A stretch of 43,895 nucleotides of DNA from Pseudomonadota bacterium (GCA_023423935.1 JAFAEQ010000062.1:1-43895), one strand, 5' to 3'; positions 33,517 to 42,695 are shown, counted from the stretch's first letter. Numbers and translations are program-made. The notes: generated from the sequence alone by a model not told the origin.

Positions 33517-34860
33517 ATGCAGAACGAGCAAGAGTCCACAGTCAGCTCGGAACCCAACGGCAATCTCGTTTCGCTCGCATTGCTGTCAATTGTGGTCGGC
33601 GCCGGCGCCGGCCTCATCGGAGCGCTCTTTCGGCTTTCGCTCACTCACGCAGACGCGTTGCGCAACAGTTGGATCGTCTGGGCGCACGAGCGCGAGCTCG
33701 TCGGATTCCTGCTCGTTGTTGCGGTCTGCGCTGCGGCGGTTGCGTGCGCGGCGTGGCTGGTTCGGCGGTTCGCGCCACATACATCGGGAAGCGGAATACC
33801 TGACGTCGAAGCCGTCTTGCGGGAGCGTCTGCAACAGCCGCCGGCAATCTTCCTGATCCCCGTGAAATTCGTCGGTGGCGTGCTCGCCATCGGCTCGGGA
33901 CTTGCCCTCGGCCGCGAGGGCCCCAGCGTGCAGATGGGAGCCAGCGTCGCGCATCTCTTCGCCCGAATCTTCGGGTGCAGTCGGCTGGATAGCCTGGCGC
34001 TGGTAGCAGCAGGAGCCGGGGCCGGTCTTGCCACCGCATTCAATGCGCCAATAGCGGGTGCCATATTCGTGCTCGAAGAATTGTTTCGCCGCTTCGAGAC
34101 TCGCATGGCGATTGCAGCGCTTGGTGCATCCGCAGCGGCGATCACTGTGGCCCGCGTGATACTCGGAGACGCTCCGGATTTTCGCCTGGCTCCACTCGCA
34201 TACGCCGCACCCGAGACCACACTGCTCCACCTTGTGCTCGGCGCCGCGGCTGGTTTCCTTGGGGTCGTTTACAACCGCACACTGCTGGCAGGCCTCGCGA
34301 TTGCGGACGGCCTGCGTCGATGGCCAGTCGAATTGCGCGCAGGCCTGATTGGCGCATCCGTGGGAGTGTTGGCGTGGTTCGCACCGGCGCTCGTTGGCGG
34401 CGGCGATCCAATTACGCAGCAAGCGCTGGATGGCGAGGGAAGTCTGGCGCTTTTGCCCATGCTCCTACTGTTGCGCCTTGCGCTCGGCGCGGTCTCATAC
34501 GCAGCCGGCACTCCCGGCGGTCTGTTCGCGCCACTGCTGGTGCTGGGTGCGCAACTAGGCCTTCTCTTTGCCCTGCTCTGCCGTCTCGTATTCCCGGATC
34601 TCGACATTCAACCGTCAGGGTTCGCCGTCATTGGCATGGCAGCTCTCTTTGCGGGCATTGTAAGGTCCCCGCTGACGGGCATCGTGCTGGTGACCGAAAT
34701 GACAGCCAACGTGACGATGCTTCTGCCGATGCTCGGCGCCTGCTTCTTTGCCACTCTCGTGCCCACGCTGTTGCACAACACACCCATCTACGATTCGTTG
34801 CGCGAGCGTACTCTGCGACGCTTCTCTAACCAGCCACCGGATGCGGGAGTTCACCGCTAG
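33517..34860 (+). CDS. clcA: ClC-family chloride/proton antiporter
   Basis: A 447-residue multi-pass membrane protein. The selectivity motifs are present: GSGIPDVEAVL (first anion site), GREGPSVQMGASV with the gating glutamate, and GTPGGLFAPLLVLGA (third site). The proton-glutamate region is FVLEELFRRF, keeping a glutamate as in exchangers. ClcA antiporters act in acid resistance and charge balance. AAGGA precedes ATG 33517. It stands alone, convergent with the TonB-receptor gene (222-bp gap). No C-terminal CBS domains, as in the short bacterial type. Confidence 0.92.
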   Translation: MQNEQESTVSSEPNGNLVSLALLSIVVGAGAGLIGALFRLSLTHADALRNSWIVWAHERELVGFLLVVAVCAAAVACAAWLVRRFAPHTSGSGIPDVEAVLRERLQQPPAIFLIPVKFVGGVLAIGSGLALGREGPSVQMGASVAHLFARIFGCSRLDSLALVAAGAGAGLATAFNAPIAGAIFVLEELFRRFETRMAIAALGASAAAITVARVILGDAPDFRLAPLAYAAPETTLLHLVLGAAAGFLGVVYNRTLLAGLAIADGLRRWPVELRAGLIGASVGVLAWFAPALVGGGDPITQQALDGEGSLALLPMLLLLRLALGAVSYAAGTPGGLFAPLLVLGAQLGLLFALLCRLVFPDLDIQPSGFAVIGMAALFAGIVRSPLTGIVLVTEMTANVTMLLPMLGACFFATLVPTLLHNTPIYDSLRERTLRRFSNQPPDAGVHR

Positions 34861-35082
34861 GCTTCACGCGTGATGACTGTGGTGCCGCTCAGTCCAGCCA
34901 TTGCCTCACAGTCCAGCAGCCCATTGCGACTTGCGAAGTCCAACTGGGTCGTGATCCTACAGGTCAGGCGTTGGATTGCGCACTTTAGACATTCACCTGC
35001 GTGGCCATTCGCCGTGCTCTCGAGGACCAGCAAGGCTGTCTGTCAAACGTACTCGAACGTTCGAAGCCGCTCACATACTCAT

Positions 35083-37089
35083 CTATCTGAACGTGTACTT
35101 GACCCCGAACCGGACAGTGCGCGGCTCCTCCACCCGGCTGAGGCGACCCTCCACCAGTTCGTCGTCGGGATCGAGCCCGGCGACATGAGCACCGTAGAAG
35201 TACACGATGTCCTTGCCGTCCTCATCGAGCAGGTTCAGCACCTCGGCATACACAGTGAAATTGGCGGCCTTCCAGGCACCACGCAGGTTCAACGTGGTCT
35301 CGGGCTTGGCACGCTCCGAGTTGTCTTCCAACAACGGATACTCACCCAGATGCCGCACACGCAGGCTCGTTTCCCACTGTTTGCGAATAACGGAGATCCC
35401 GAGCTCTCCTGCATTCTCGATAGCACCGGGAACGAACACGCCATCCGGACTGTTGACGTAGCGGGCTCGACTGCCGGTCCACGCAATATCAAGCGCAAGC
35501 GAGTTGAGCGGGCGCCAGAAACCCACGATCTCGTAGCCACGCCGGCGCGTGGCAGCACCCGGCTCGACGGAATTGGAATCGCCAACGAATTTGAGCTCGC
35601 TATCCAGGTTCAACCACCAGTACGTCGCGGTCAGACGCGCCGCCCCAACCTCGAAACGCGTGCCGAATTCATAGCCTCTTCCCTGGATCAACCCAGGCAC
35701 TGGCGTGATGGCGTTCACGACGCCGCGCGCATCATTGGAATGGAAACCCTCGCCCCAGTTTCCATACAGCTCGATGCGGTCATTCACAGCGTAAGCAGCG
35801 CCCACCTTCGGTGACACGGCAGTATCGTCATCCGACCCCGCATCGACGCCGACGATCCGCCGGTCCACATCGAAGTGGTAGTAGTCACCGCGCAGACCGC
35901 CGGTGAGACGCAGTCGCTCCAGTGGGCGCCAACTTGCCTCCGTATAGACCGCCGCTGAACTCTCGCGCACGGCATGGCGGCTGATCGTCTCGATCAACGC
36001 GCCGGCTTCCGTATGCTGCAACCCGACGTTACCGATGTCGTCGTGCCGCGCTTCGACGCCAGTCGTTAGCGTTAGCTGGTCGTTGAGCTCATCGATCCGC
36101 TCGAAGCGTCCTCCACCAATCCAGCGTCGATCGAACTGGTTGATCTGGAAGTCGTAAGTCGCATTCGACAACATGTGCCAGTCGTAGTACTGGCCATAGA
36201 GCGTGGCGCGCCAGTTCTCACCGATCAGGCGAGCCGCAGCGATCCAGCGCAATGTCTCACCCTTTGCACTGGGGTCGAGCGAGCAAAATGCATCGGCGCA
36301 TACGACGGTGCCGATGGCGCGCTCGGGAATCTGCTCCGTCGGCCGCCACTCCGCGTGATACCCCGACATGCTCAGTTCCAGGCGAACGCCGTCCAGCGGC
36401 AACGAGTACTTTGCCCATGCGGATTGATGCCGCAGATGTTCGGCAAGCTCCCAGGGGCCGTCATAAGATTTCCATTCGCCGACCGCGACGAGTTCGCCCT
36501 TGCCCAGGTCTGCGGAAACGCCCGCGGCCAGCCTCCGCCATCCGTACTCGCCGCCCTCCGCCGAGATGAATGGTTCCAGTGTCGTGACGGTGCTCATGCG
36601 CGCGGAACCGGCCATCGAGAAGTCACCGACGTCCGCACGATAAGGCCCCTTACGATAGTCGATGCGATCGATGACTTCCGGAATCAGGCCGTTGACGTCG
36701 AGGTAGCCTTGCCCGTGACCATGCGTGCGCAGGTTCATCGGCACGTCGTCTATATAGTTGGAGAAATCGGTGCCGTGATCGAGATTGAATCCACGCAGGA
36801 AGTACTGGTTGGCTTTCCCAGATCCGGAATGCTGAACTGCAATCATGCCGGGCACCACCTCCAGCAGTTCCGCCACCCGCAGCAGCGGCCGCACTGAAAG
36901 ATCGGCACCGCCGACTGCCCCCTCGCTGGCCGCAGCCGCGCGGCCAATCTGCTGCTCTCCGCGGGCGAAAACCACGACCTCTTCTACGACTTCGCTGGCG
37001 AAGCTGACATTGCTTGTCAGCAGCAATGCCAGAGAAAAGAACATTCCACCCAGCCACTCGCGACCCTTCGCCAGCAGATACTCAGTCAT
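35083..37089 (-). CDS. TonB-dependent outer-membrane receptor
   Basis: A 668-residue receptor. A signal peptide (MFFSLALLLTSNVSFA) is followed by a TonB-box-like EEVVVFAR and a plug domain with LLEVVPGMIAVQHSGSGKANQ, FLRGFNLDHGTDFSNYIDD and KGPYRADVGDFSMAGSARM. The rest is beta-barrel, ending in TVRFGVKYTFR with the terminal aromatic/Arg outer-membrane signal. AGAGG precedes the ATG. The substrate is not readable. Its position next to a cobalt-requiring operon makes metal or cobalamin uptake a guess; no cobalamin riboswitch is visible upstream. A TTGTGA-16 bp-TTTACT pair upstream is a possible promoter. Confidence 0.9.
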   Translation of the reverse strand: MTEYLLAKGREWLGGMFFSLALLLTSNVSFASEVVEEVVVFARGEQQIGRAAAASEGAVGGADLSVRPLLRVAELLEVVPGMIAVQHSGSGKANQYFLRGFNLDHGTDFSNYIDDVPMNLRTHGHGQGYLDVNGLIPEVIDRIDYRKGPYRADVGDFSMAGSARMSTVTTLEPFISAEGGEYGWRRLAAGVSADLGKGELVAVGEWKSYDGPWELAEHLRHQSAWAKYSLPLDGVRLELSMSGYHAEWRPTEQIPERAIGTVVCADAFCSLDPSAKGETLRWIAAARLIGENWRATLYGQYYDWHMLSNATYDFQINQFDRRWIGGGRFERIDELNDQLTLTTGVEARHDDIGNVGLQHTEAGALIETISRHAVRESSAAVYTEASWRPLERLRLTGGLRGDYYHFDVDRRIVGVDAGSDDDTAVSPKVGAAYAVNDRIELYGNWGEGFHSNDARGVVNAITPVPGLIQGRGYEFGTRFEVGAARLTATYWWLNLDSELKFVGDSNSVEPGAATRRRGYEIVGFWRPLNSLALDIAWTGSRARYVNSPDGVFVPGAIENAGELGISVIRKQWETSLRVRHLGEYPLLEDNSERAKPETTLNLRGAWKAANFTVYAEVLNLLDEDGKDIVYFYGAHVAGLDPDDELVEGRLSRVEEPRTVRFGVKYTFR

Positions 37090-37765
37090 GATGGCAACCT
37101 CTCAACTGTAAGTAGCCAGATGAAACGCTCTCAGCAGGATCACGTACTTTTTTCCGGGATTGATCCACGGCGCTCAGCTCACTGATCCGCCGAGAGCCGC
37201 AGTAAACACGACGAACCAATAGTCACAATGTGTCGTTCGACTGAATCTCCGTGGGGTTCATTGTTGTCACGCACGCGCCGACGAACGCTCGTGGTGCAAC
37301 ACACCGCCTTGGATTTTTCGGCGATGACTTAGTGCGCGATGGATGGGCACGGGGCGAGTCACTACAACCGTAAGCTCTCACCGGCAAAGCTCGCGCTGGC
37401 GATTCAGCAGCTCGAGCACATCATCGTTGCGATGAAGCGTGTTCGGCGGCGCACATCGGGCATCCACTTCGTGCGTAGAAGAGCATCCGCAGCAGATACA
37501 CAACTGCTGGCCTGAATCAGCGAGCGATCGATCTGCAATCAACTAAGCGGATGAATGTGGTTCAAGTCGTTGCCGCTTTGCTCGAGCGATTCAGCGCTGA
37601 GATCGATGTGTGGCATGCGGCGCGTTGACTGATTACATGTGCGCGTAACAGGCCAAGCTTTTAGGTGCTTGGTCTCTTTGGCTGCTACTCACTGATCCAG
37701 ACTTGGATCGCATGCGAGCGCCCGCACGTCGCACTCCCATGCGACGTGCGCGAGAACAACTGGAT
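37090..37765. other. 676-bp gap, little coding signal
   Basis: Upstream region of the receptor gene, then apparent spacer. The only frame I would keep is the small one at 37339-37515. Nothing else on either strand looks like protein, RNA or a repeat. Confidence 0.5.
37339..37515 (+). CDS. possible small ORF, unrecognised
   Basis: Fifty-eight codons, ATG to TGA, reading MDGHGASHYNRKLSPAKLAL and then a basic helix (VAMKRVRRRTSG). The composition is plausible for a small DNA- or RNA-binding protein or for a decayed fragment of a larger gene. There is no good ribosome site and no recognised family, so it may be chance. Confidence 0.2.
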   Translation: MDGHGASHYNRKLSPAKLALAIQQLEHIIVAMKRVRRRTSGIHFVRRRASAADTQLLA

Positions 37766-38167
37766 CTAGAACCACAGATCCCGTACGCAACGGCCGTCGC
37801 TGGGCAGATCGTCGAACGTCTCCAGTCCGTCGAAATGATCGATCGCAAGATCTGCCACGGCTTCGGGAGGCGCGAGTCGAACGTTCACTGCCATGCGACG
37901 ACGTCCATCTGCCTCGACACGCAACCCTCTCCAGCAAAGCACACAACCGCATGTCGGGCAGAAGTGGATCTCCAACGACGGATTCGTCTTGCCCGGACGC
38001 GTATAGACAGACGTCCGCCCTGAGACACGAATCCTCTCGCCTTCATAGTCATAGGCCCATAGCGTGCCGTACCGACGACAGAGCGTGCAGTTGCATGCCG
38101 TCACGCGGCCCGGGTCTCCCTCCAGACTCCAAGTCGAGGCGCCACAATGGCAAGTTCCCGTAAGCAA
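37766..38167 (-). CDS. GFA/CENP-V family zinc protein
   Basis: A 133-residue protein with the zinc-binding cysteines of the GFA family: TCHCGA, ACNCTLCRRYGTLWAY and HFCPTCGCVLCW. The family was named for a formaldehyde-glutathione activating enzyme, but most members are of unknown function. TTG 38167 is the start because the family begins with the LTGTCHCG strand, and GGGAG lies upstream. It stands alone. Confidence 0.85.
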   Translation of the reverse strand: MLTGTCHCGASTWSLEGDPGRVTACNCTLCRRYGTLWAYDYEGERIRVSGRTSVYTRPGKTNPSLEIHFCPTCGCVLCWRGLRVEADGRRRMAVNVRLAPPEAVADLAIDHFDGLETFDDLPSDGRCVRDLWF

Positions 38168-38851
38168 GATTTGTTACTCCCTGTCACCCAATTCGAAACG
38201 TAGCAGCGACCCTCTGCGCTGTCGAATGGCCGCCTCACTGCGAATAGCGGGACGAGTGCTCAGCTGCGCCCCCAAAGCGTGTGCACTTGCGGTTGACGTA
38301 CAGGAATGGTGATTCGACATCACTGCATGCGCGATCTCGATCGAGAGAACTTGAGCCCTGTCATCGCGACCGCATGCGATTCAAGTAGTTCTTGCCGCCG
38401 CCACTCTGTGCATCGAAGTCGGCGCTCGGTGCTTCCGTGGTGACCTCTGCGTTGCCGCCGGCGTAGGTTTCGTCTCGATCGGCCTTGTTATGAACGAGAA
38501 CGATCGAAGCGGCGCATATCATTGGTCGCAACCGCAGCGCGTCTCGCATGCGCGGACGGAAAGCGATGCTCCCACGAGTGTCTGACGGACGATCAGAGTC
38601 AACCGTCAGAGGAATCGCGTATGCGAGAGGAATTTCTGGAGAAGCCAACGGGTCAGGAACGCTTGGCGCGTTCGAGGACTTACTTCACACAGGCCGCAAC
38701 GCGTACCGATCGACTTCTGCTGCACCACCTCCCACAAAATCTGACCAGCGCTGACGAATCCGCGCTCCCGACTTGATGACCTGCGTGCTCTGCCCGAGAC
38801 GCGATGATCGTGCTGGAGTCGAGTCCGAACTGGCCGAACAGGGTTGGTTCC
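38168..38851. other. 684-bp gap without supported gene
   Basis: Short frames on both strands here have arginine/serine-rich translations typical of non-coding GC-rich DNA. No repeat, tRNA or clear promoter was seen. An earlier in-frame ATG at 38804 would extend the next gene into this gap, but the added residues do not fit. Confidence 0.5.
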
Positions 38852-39901
38852 ATGAACTACTGGATCAGCATTCTGTTTCGCGCCATCCCACTCGTGATTG
38901 GCGCCATCTGCCTGGGGCTCGGCCTCTATGTCCGAGCCGGAGGAACCGACGCCAATCACTACATCGCCGGGCATGTGCTGATCTCGCTCACGGCGATCTG
39001 CATCGCGCTCTTCGCGACGGCCGCCGTGATCATTCGGCAGTTGATCGGCACCTTCAGTCGAGGATGGAAGTTCATCCTGCCGATCGTCGGATATGCGGTC
39101 GCCCTGGCCACGATCATCTGGGGGCTCAACCTCCGAAACCAGGGCGGCAGCGCCGCATTCGTCGCCGGTCATATCGTATTCGGAGTGGGCCTGATCGCCG
39201 CCTGCGTGACGACGGTGGCCACCTCATCCACCTCCTTCACCCTCATTCCGAAGAACGCGAAGCGCCGTCACGAGGACGGCGTGCCGGCGGAGGCCTACGG
39301 TGCAGGTGCCGGAACCACGCTGATCCTGGTCCCCATCGTCGCAACCGCAATCGCCGTCATCTTCGCGGCTATGCTGCTGAGCCGCTCGGCCGAGGCGCCG
39401 CATTTCATCGCCGGCCACGTCCTGGTGGGGCTCGCAGCGATTTGCTCCAGCCTGATCGCTCTCGTCTCGACCGTGGTGCGGCAGGTGCGCAATCAGTTCG
39501 ACGAAGGCGAGCGATGGTGGTGGACACTTTGGGTCCTCCTCATGGGCTCGGCGACGTTCGTCTGGGGCCTCTTCGTGCTTTTCGGATCGCAGCGACCCGA
39601 GCGCATCGCACCCGGATGCATCCTGCTCGGGCTCGCCATGATCTGCTACAGCATCATCTCGAAGGTTTGGCTGCTCGCGCTGGTCTGGCGGCGAACATGT
39701 GCGCTTGCCAATCGCATCCCGATCATCCCGGTGATGACCTGTCTGGCCTGCCTGTTCTTCTCCGATTTCCTGTCGGAAGCTGCGATGACAGATTCGAACT
39801 TCTTCATCCCGGCCCGAGTGATGGCCGGGCTGGGCGCTGTCTGCTTCACGCTGTTCTCGATCGTCTCCATCCTCGAGGCGGGCACGTCGGAGAAGTCGTG
39901 A
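38852..39901 (+). CDS. multi-pass membrane protein, DUF2776-like
   Basis: A 349-residue protein with about ten membrane segments and an internal duplication. AGHVLISLTAICIALFATAAVIIRQL near the start resembles AGHVLVGLAAICSSLIALVSTVVRQV in the second half, each ending in an Arg/Gln loop. Further marks are SKVWLLALVWRRTCALANRIP and the conserved end CFTLFSIVSILEAG. This matches what I know of DUF2776. Function unknown. ATG 38852 begins MNYWISILFRAIPL, the family start. The gene stands alone. Confidence 0.8.
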   Translation: MNYWISILFRAIPLVIGAICLGLGLYVRAGGTDANHYIAGHVLISLTAICIALFATAAVIIRQLIGTFSRGWKFILPIVGYAVALATIIWGLNLRNQGGSAAFVAGHIVFGVGLIAACVTTVATSSTSFTLIPKNAKRRHEDGVPAEAYGAGAGTTLILVPIVATAIAVIFAAMLLSRSAEAPHFIAGHVLVGLAAICSSLIALVSTVVRQVRNQFDEGERWWWTLWVLLMGSATFVWGLFVLFGSQRPERIAPGCILLGLAMICYSIISKVWLLALVWRRTCALANRIPIIPVMTCLACLFFSDFLSEAAMTDSNFFIPARVMAGLGAVCFTLFSIVSILEAGTSEKS

Positions 39902-40022
39902 CGAGCGTGAGCCCCCGCTGTTATCGCAGGCAATCCGATCGCTACAGCGCGATATCACGCCAGAGAGACGTGCCGTCTTCTCCGGATTCACGACGATGCC
40001 GGGCGCGTATCGCGACGCCGCC

Positions 40023-40733
40023 TCAAATGGATCGCTGGTTCACTCGCTTCGAGAGTTCTGCAGCGCTTTCTTTGCGCTCGCTGTAACGATCCACCAGGTA
40101 CGGCGAAATGCTCCGTGTCAGCAGGGTGAACTTCATGAGCTCCTCCGTGACATCGACGACCCGATCGTAGAGCGACGAGGGCTTCATGCGGCCGTGCTCA
40201 TCGAATTCCTGAAAGGCTTTCGGCACCGAGGATTGGTTCGGAATCGTGACCATCCGCATCCATCGGCCAAGCACGCGCATCTGATTCACCGCGTTGAATG
40301 ATTGTGAGCCGCCCGACACCTGCATCACTGCAAGCGTCTTGCCTTGAGTTGGACGGACCGCGCCAGTGTTGAGTGGAATCCAGTCGATCTGCGCCTTCAG
40401 GATTCCGGACATGGCGCCGTGACGCTCGGGAGAACTCCACACCATCCCCTCGGACCATTCGACCAACTGCCGCAACTCCTGCACTTTCGGATGGGTGTCG
40501 GGAGCATCGTCTGGCAATGGCAGGCCGGACGGATTGAAGAACCGGATCTCCGCACCGAAGACAGCGAGCAGCCGCCCCGCTTCTTCTGCGAGAAAGCGAC
40601 TGAAGGAGCGTTGGCGTGTAGACCCATAGAGCAGCAAGATGCGCGGCGGATGATCCAGCTCTTCGGGTCGCAACCTGCCGGGCTCCGGAATCCGAAAGTG
40701 TTCGGCCACGACGTTGGGAAGTTGGATCGTCAT
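40023..40733 (-). CDS. arsH: ArsH, NADPH-dependent flavoprotein of arsenic resistance
   Basis: A 236-residue flavodoxin-like protein. RILLLYGSTRQRSFSRFLAEEA gives the FMN phosphate loop. FNPSGLPLPDD, MVWSSPERHGAMSGILKAQIDWIPL and LAVMQVSGGSQSFNAVNQMR are ArsH hallmarks. ArsH oxidises trivalent organoarsenicals to less toxic pentavalent forms. ATG 40733 overlaps the stop of the small upstream gene (ATGA), so translation is coupled. The long open frame continuing to 41252 is not coding. Likely controlled by the ArsR operator at 40972-40992. Confidence 0.93.
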   Translation of the reverse strand: MTIQLPNVVAEHFRIPEPGRLRPEELDHPPRILLLYGSTRQRSFSRFLAEEAGRLLAVFGAEIRFFNPSGLPLPDDAPDTHPKVQELRQLVEWSEGMVWSSPERHGAMSGILKAQIDWIPLNTGAVRPTQGKTLAVMQVSGGSQSFNAVNQMRVLGRWMRMVTIPNQSSVPKAFQEFDEHGRMKPSSLYDRVVDVTEELMKFTLLTRSISPYLVDRYSERKESAAELSKRVNQRSI

Positions 40734-40960
40734 CGAACTGCCTGGCACAACGTTGTCAGTCCCGCTGCGTCCGCCACAGAAACCAGATCGCTCGATGCCC
40801 CGCTCAGATGAGCAACCGCATCCAGCAGCGCCGGATTGTTGGCCGCCTCGTCCCTGGCACAAAAGGTCGAGCTGGGATCGCAGGCAGGTCCGCAGGCCGA
40901 TGGCGCGGGAACGCGATCGTGTCCGATCGGCGCTACTGAAAACTCGGAGCCGTTTGACAT
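40730..40960 (-). CDS. small cysteine-containing protein in the ars operon
   Basis: A 76-residue protein of no family I recognise. It has cysteines at 23, 27, 34 and 72, three of them in SACGPACDPSSTFCARD, a spacing that could bind arsenite or another metalloid. The rest is alanine-rich and helical (AANNPALLDAVAHL). GGAG stands six bases before the ATG, directly after the ArsR operator, and the TGA overlaps the arsH ATG. These features argue for a real, translated gene rather than a chance frame. A metallochaperone or sensor role is speculation. Confidence 0.65.
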   Translation of the reverse strand: MSNGSEFSVAPIGHDRVPAPSACGPACDPSSTFCARDEAANNPALLDAVAHLSGASSDLVSVADAAGLTTLCQAVR

Positions 40961-40971
40961 GATTCACTCCA

Positions 40972-40992
40972 TCGTAATTCGGCGAATTACGA
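40972..40992 (-). promoter_or_regulatory. ArsR-type operator before the arsH operon
   Basis: CGTAATTCG-G-CGAATTACG is a perfect palindrome with one extra flanking pair. It lies just before the small ars gene and shares ATTCG/CGAAT half-sites with the site upstream of arsR, as expected of ArsR/SmtB binding sites. Confidence 0.75.
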
Positions 40993-41011
40993 ATACCTGC
41001 CGCGAAAACAC

Positions 41012-41335
41012 TCACAACGCGGCGATTAATTCCTTCAACTCGTCCAACCGCTCGACATTCACGCAGTAGCACGTACGCGTGTTGTCGTCGGATCCCAGGA
41101 TCAGCCCCGCCTCTTTCAGCACGGTCACGTGTTGAGAAATGGTCGACGGTGCGAGCGGCAAGATATCCGTCAGCTTGCCGAAATAGCAGGTTCCATAGTC
41201 CGCCAGGTAGTTCAGCAACTTCACTCGAGCAGGGTGCGCAAGCGCCTTGCACAAAGCGGCCAACGCCTCCTCGTCCAACTTCTTACGAGGCGTCGCACGG
41301 CTTTGTCGCTTGTGCTGTCTGGCGATAGTGCTCAA
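41012..41335 (-). CDS. arsR: ArsR-family repressor
   Basis: About 107 residues. Winged HTH: LCKALAHPARVKLLNYLADYG, then KLTDILPLAPSTISQHVTVLKEAGLI and a C-terminal wing. YGTCYFGKL and NTRTCYCVNVERL supply three cysteines (TCY, TCYC) that may form the arsenite sensor. The start is uncertain: the frame is open to 41488, but an operator at 41343-41360 lies in that stretch, so TTG 41335 is my preferred start although no ribosome site is visible. It lies 51 bp before the small ars gene, which has its own operator. Confidence 0.82.
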   Translation of the reverse strand: MSTIARQHKRQSRATPRKKLDEEALAALCKALAHPARVKLLNYLADYGTCYFGKLTDILPLAPSTISQHVTVLKEAGLILGSDDNTRTCYCVNVERLDELKELIAAL

Positions 41336-41342
41336 TGTATTA

Positions 41343-41360
41343 ATTCGTAATTCGACGAAT
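41343..41360 (-). promoter_or_regulatory. ArsR-type operator upstream of arsR
   Basis: ATTCGT-AATTCG-ACGAAT is an inverted repeat with the same half-sites as the 40972-40992 operator. TTAATAC beside it could be the -10 box on the minus strand, so ArsR would block its own promoter. Confidence 0.65.
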
Positions 41361-41620
41361 AAAGAATAGTCACCGTGCTCAGATTCCGTCAAGGGGCGCA
41401 CCGCCGTCACTTTGCGAAAGCTACGCGTGTTTGCGCATGACAACGGTGCACGCCCGTGCGGAGACCTGTGCCCCTTGAGCCAGTTCACGGCGTGGCTGAA
41501 GCTGACATGAGAAGCCGTTTACGAGACCGTGCGCTGAACGACTCTGGGCGTTCTACAGAAGCGACCGCAGCAAGGCGGACCCGTTTGCTGAGAGCAAGTA
41601 ATCAGGTCAGCGCGCAGTCG

Positions 41621-41725
41621 TCAGTCCACGAACTTGTACTTGTAGTAGAGCGAGGCCTGCACGCGCGTCCCCGGCGGACTCCGCCGACATGCCGCACAAA
41701 TCACGTTCGGCAACGCCTGGAGCCA
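41621..41725 (-). pseudogene. C-terminal tip of a TonB-dependent receptor
   Basis: The minus strand reads WLQALPNVICAACRRSPPGT then RVQASLYYKYKFVD and a stop at 41621. The closing ASLYYKYKF strand resembles the last beta strand of an outer-membrane receptor. The frame runs into the IS5-like inverted repeat at 41726, so the gene was probably cut there. It is short and could be chance. Confidence 0.4.
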
Positions 41726-41838
41726 GGGAATCTCTGATCAATTGACCATTCGCAACCATAGTTGCTTCGCCCACCGAAGCATTTCAACCAGTTGCAGACT
41801 TGCGAAGGTCAGGGAAGTCGATAAATTGGAGCTTCCCT
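41726..41838. mobile_element. short IS5-like element (internally deleted or MITE-like)
   Basis: AGGGAATCTCTGATCAATT at 41726 is nearly identical to the first bases of the IS5-family element at 43767. At 41820-41838 the reverse complement AGGGAAGCTCCAAT gives an imperfect matching inverted end (11 of 14). The 113-bp unit carries no transposase. It ends six bases after the SDR stop codon region and abuts the receptor remnant. It may be a deleted copy mobilised by the full element. Confidence 0.5.
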
Positions 41839-41843
41839 AGGTG

Positions 41844-42695
41844 TCATCGTCGATTTGCATCGCTGCTCGCGGTCCCCTGCGCCTCGATAGACAAGTCGTT
41901 CCATTTCTCCCAGGTCTCGATGCGTCGCGCGTACTCGGCGCGCGTCACGGGCAAGCCCGAGGGCCCAAGGAACAGGCGCAGCGGCGGCTCTGGCACATCG
42001 ACGATTTTCAGAATGACCGAACCTGTGGCTGCTGGATCGCCGGGTGCGGCCCAACTTGCGGAACGAACAGCTGCCATCGCGGCGCGTGCGCCGTCGTACT
42101 CCGGCATCTGCTTAGCGCGAACTGCCGACGGTCCACCCCAGTCGGTCGAAAAGCCGCCCGGCTCAATGAGCGTCACCTTGATGCCGAAGTCCGCCACTTC
42201 CTGCGCGAGCGACTGACTGAACCCTTCGAGACCCCACTTCGAGGCGTGATACAACCCTATCGTGGGAAACGCATTGACACCGCCGACCGATGAGACCTGC
42301 AGGATGTGCCCGGAGCGTTGTGCGCGCAGGATCGGCAACGCGGCCTGTGTCACCCACAACGCACCGAACAGGTTTGTTTCGATCTGTGCGCGCGCCTCTG
42401 CCTCGCTGACTTCCTCGATTGTGCCGAACAACCCATAGCCCGCATTGTTGACGATCACGTCCAGGCGTCCGAAACGCTCGTGCGCCTGTGCGATCACCTG
42501 GTTGACCTCGGCTTTGCGGGTGACATCCAGGCTGAATGCCGCGACCTGATCTCCGTAACGTTCGACCAGCGGCGCGAGCGTCGACGCGTTGCGCGCCGTT
42601 GCGGCAACCCGATCTCCACGCGCGAGCGCGGCCTCTGCCCAGACGCGCCCGAAACCCTTGGACGTTCCTGTGATGAACCAGACTTTGCTTGCCAT
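41844..42695 (-). CDS. short-chain dehydrogenase/reductase
   Basis: A 283-residue classical SDR. TGTSKGFGR (TGxxxGxG cofactor loop), NNAGYG near residue 85, the catalytic serine in ILQVSSVGG and YHASK (Tyr and Lys). The arginines after the first beta strand (TARNAS) suggest NADP(H). The C-terminal PEPPLRLFLGP segment is common in this oxidoreductase subgroup. Substrate unknown. Two palindromes upstream (42749-42785) suggest regulation, but no regulator gene is adjacent. Confidence 0.88.
   Translation of the reverse strand: MASKVWFITGTSKGFGRVWAEAALARGDRVAATARNASTLAPLVERYGDQVAAFSLDVTRKAEVNQVIAQAHERFGRLDVIVNNAGYGLFGTIEEVSEAEARAQIETNLFGALWVTQAALPILRAQRSGHILQVSSVGGVNAFPTIGLYHASKWGLEGFSQSLAQEVADFGIKVTLIEPGGFSTDWGGPSAVRAKQMPEYDGARAAMAAVRSASWAAPGDPAATGSVILKIVDVPEPPLRLFLGPSGLPVTRAEYARRIETWEKWNDLSIEAQGTASSDANRR

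Noticed and set aside
37090..37330. cobalamin riboswitch before the TonB receptor
   Set aside because: I could not find the conserved B12-box pattern on the minus strand.
38773..40086. 437-codon open frame on the plus strand
   Set aside because: Overlaps the DUF2776-like gene in another frame; its translation is Arg/His-rich with no membrane segments or motif.
40734..41252. N-terminal extension of arsH
   Set aside because: It runs over the small ars gene, the operator and arsR, and does not resemble ArsH.
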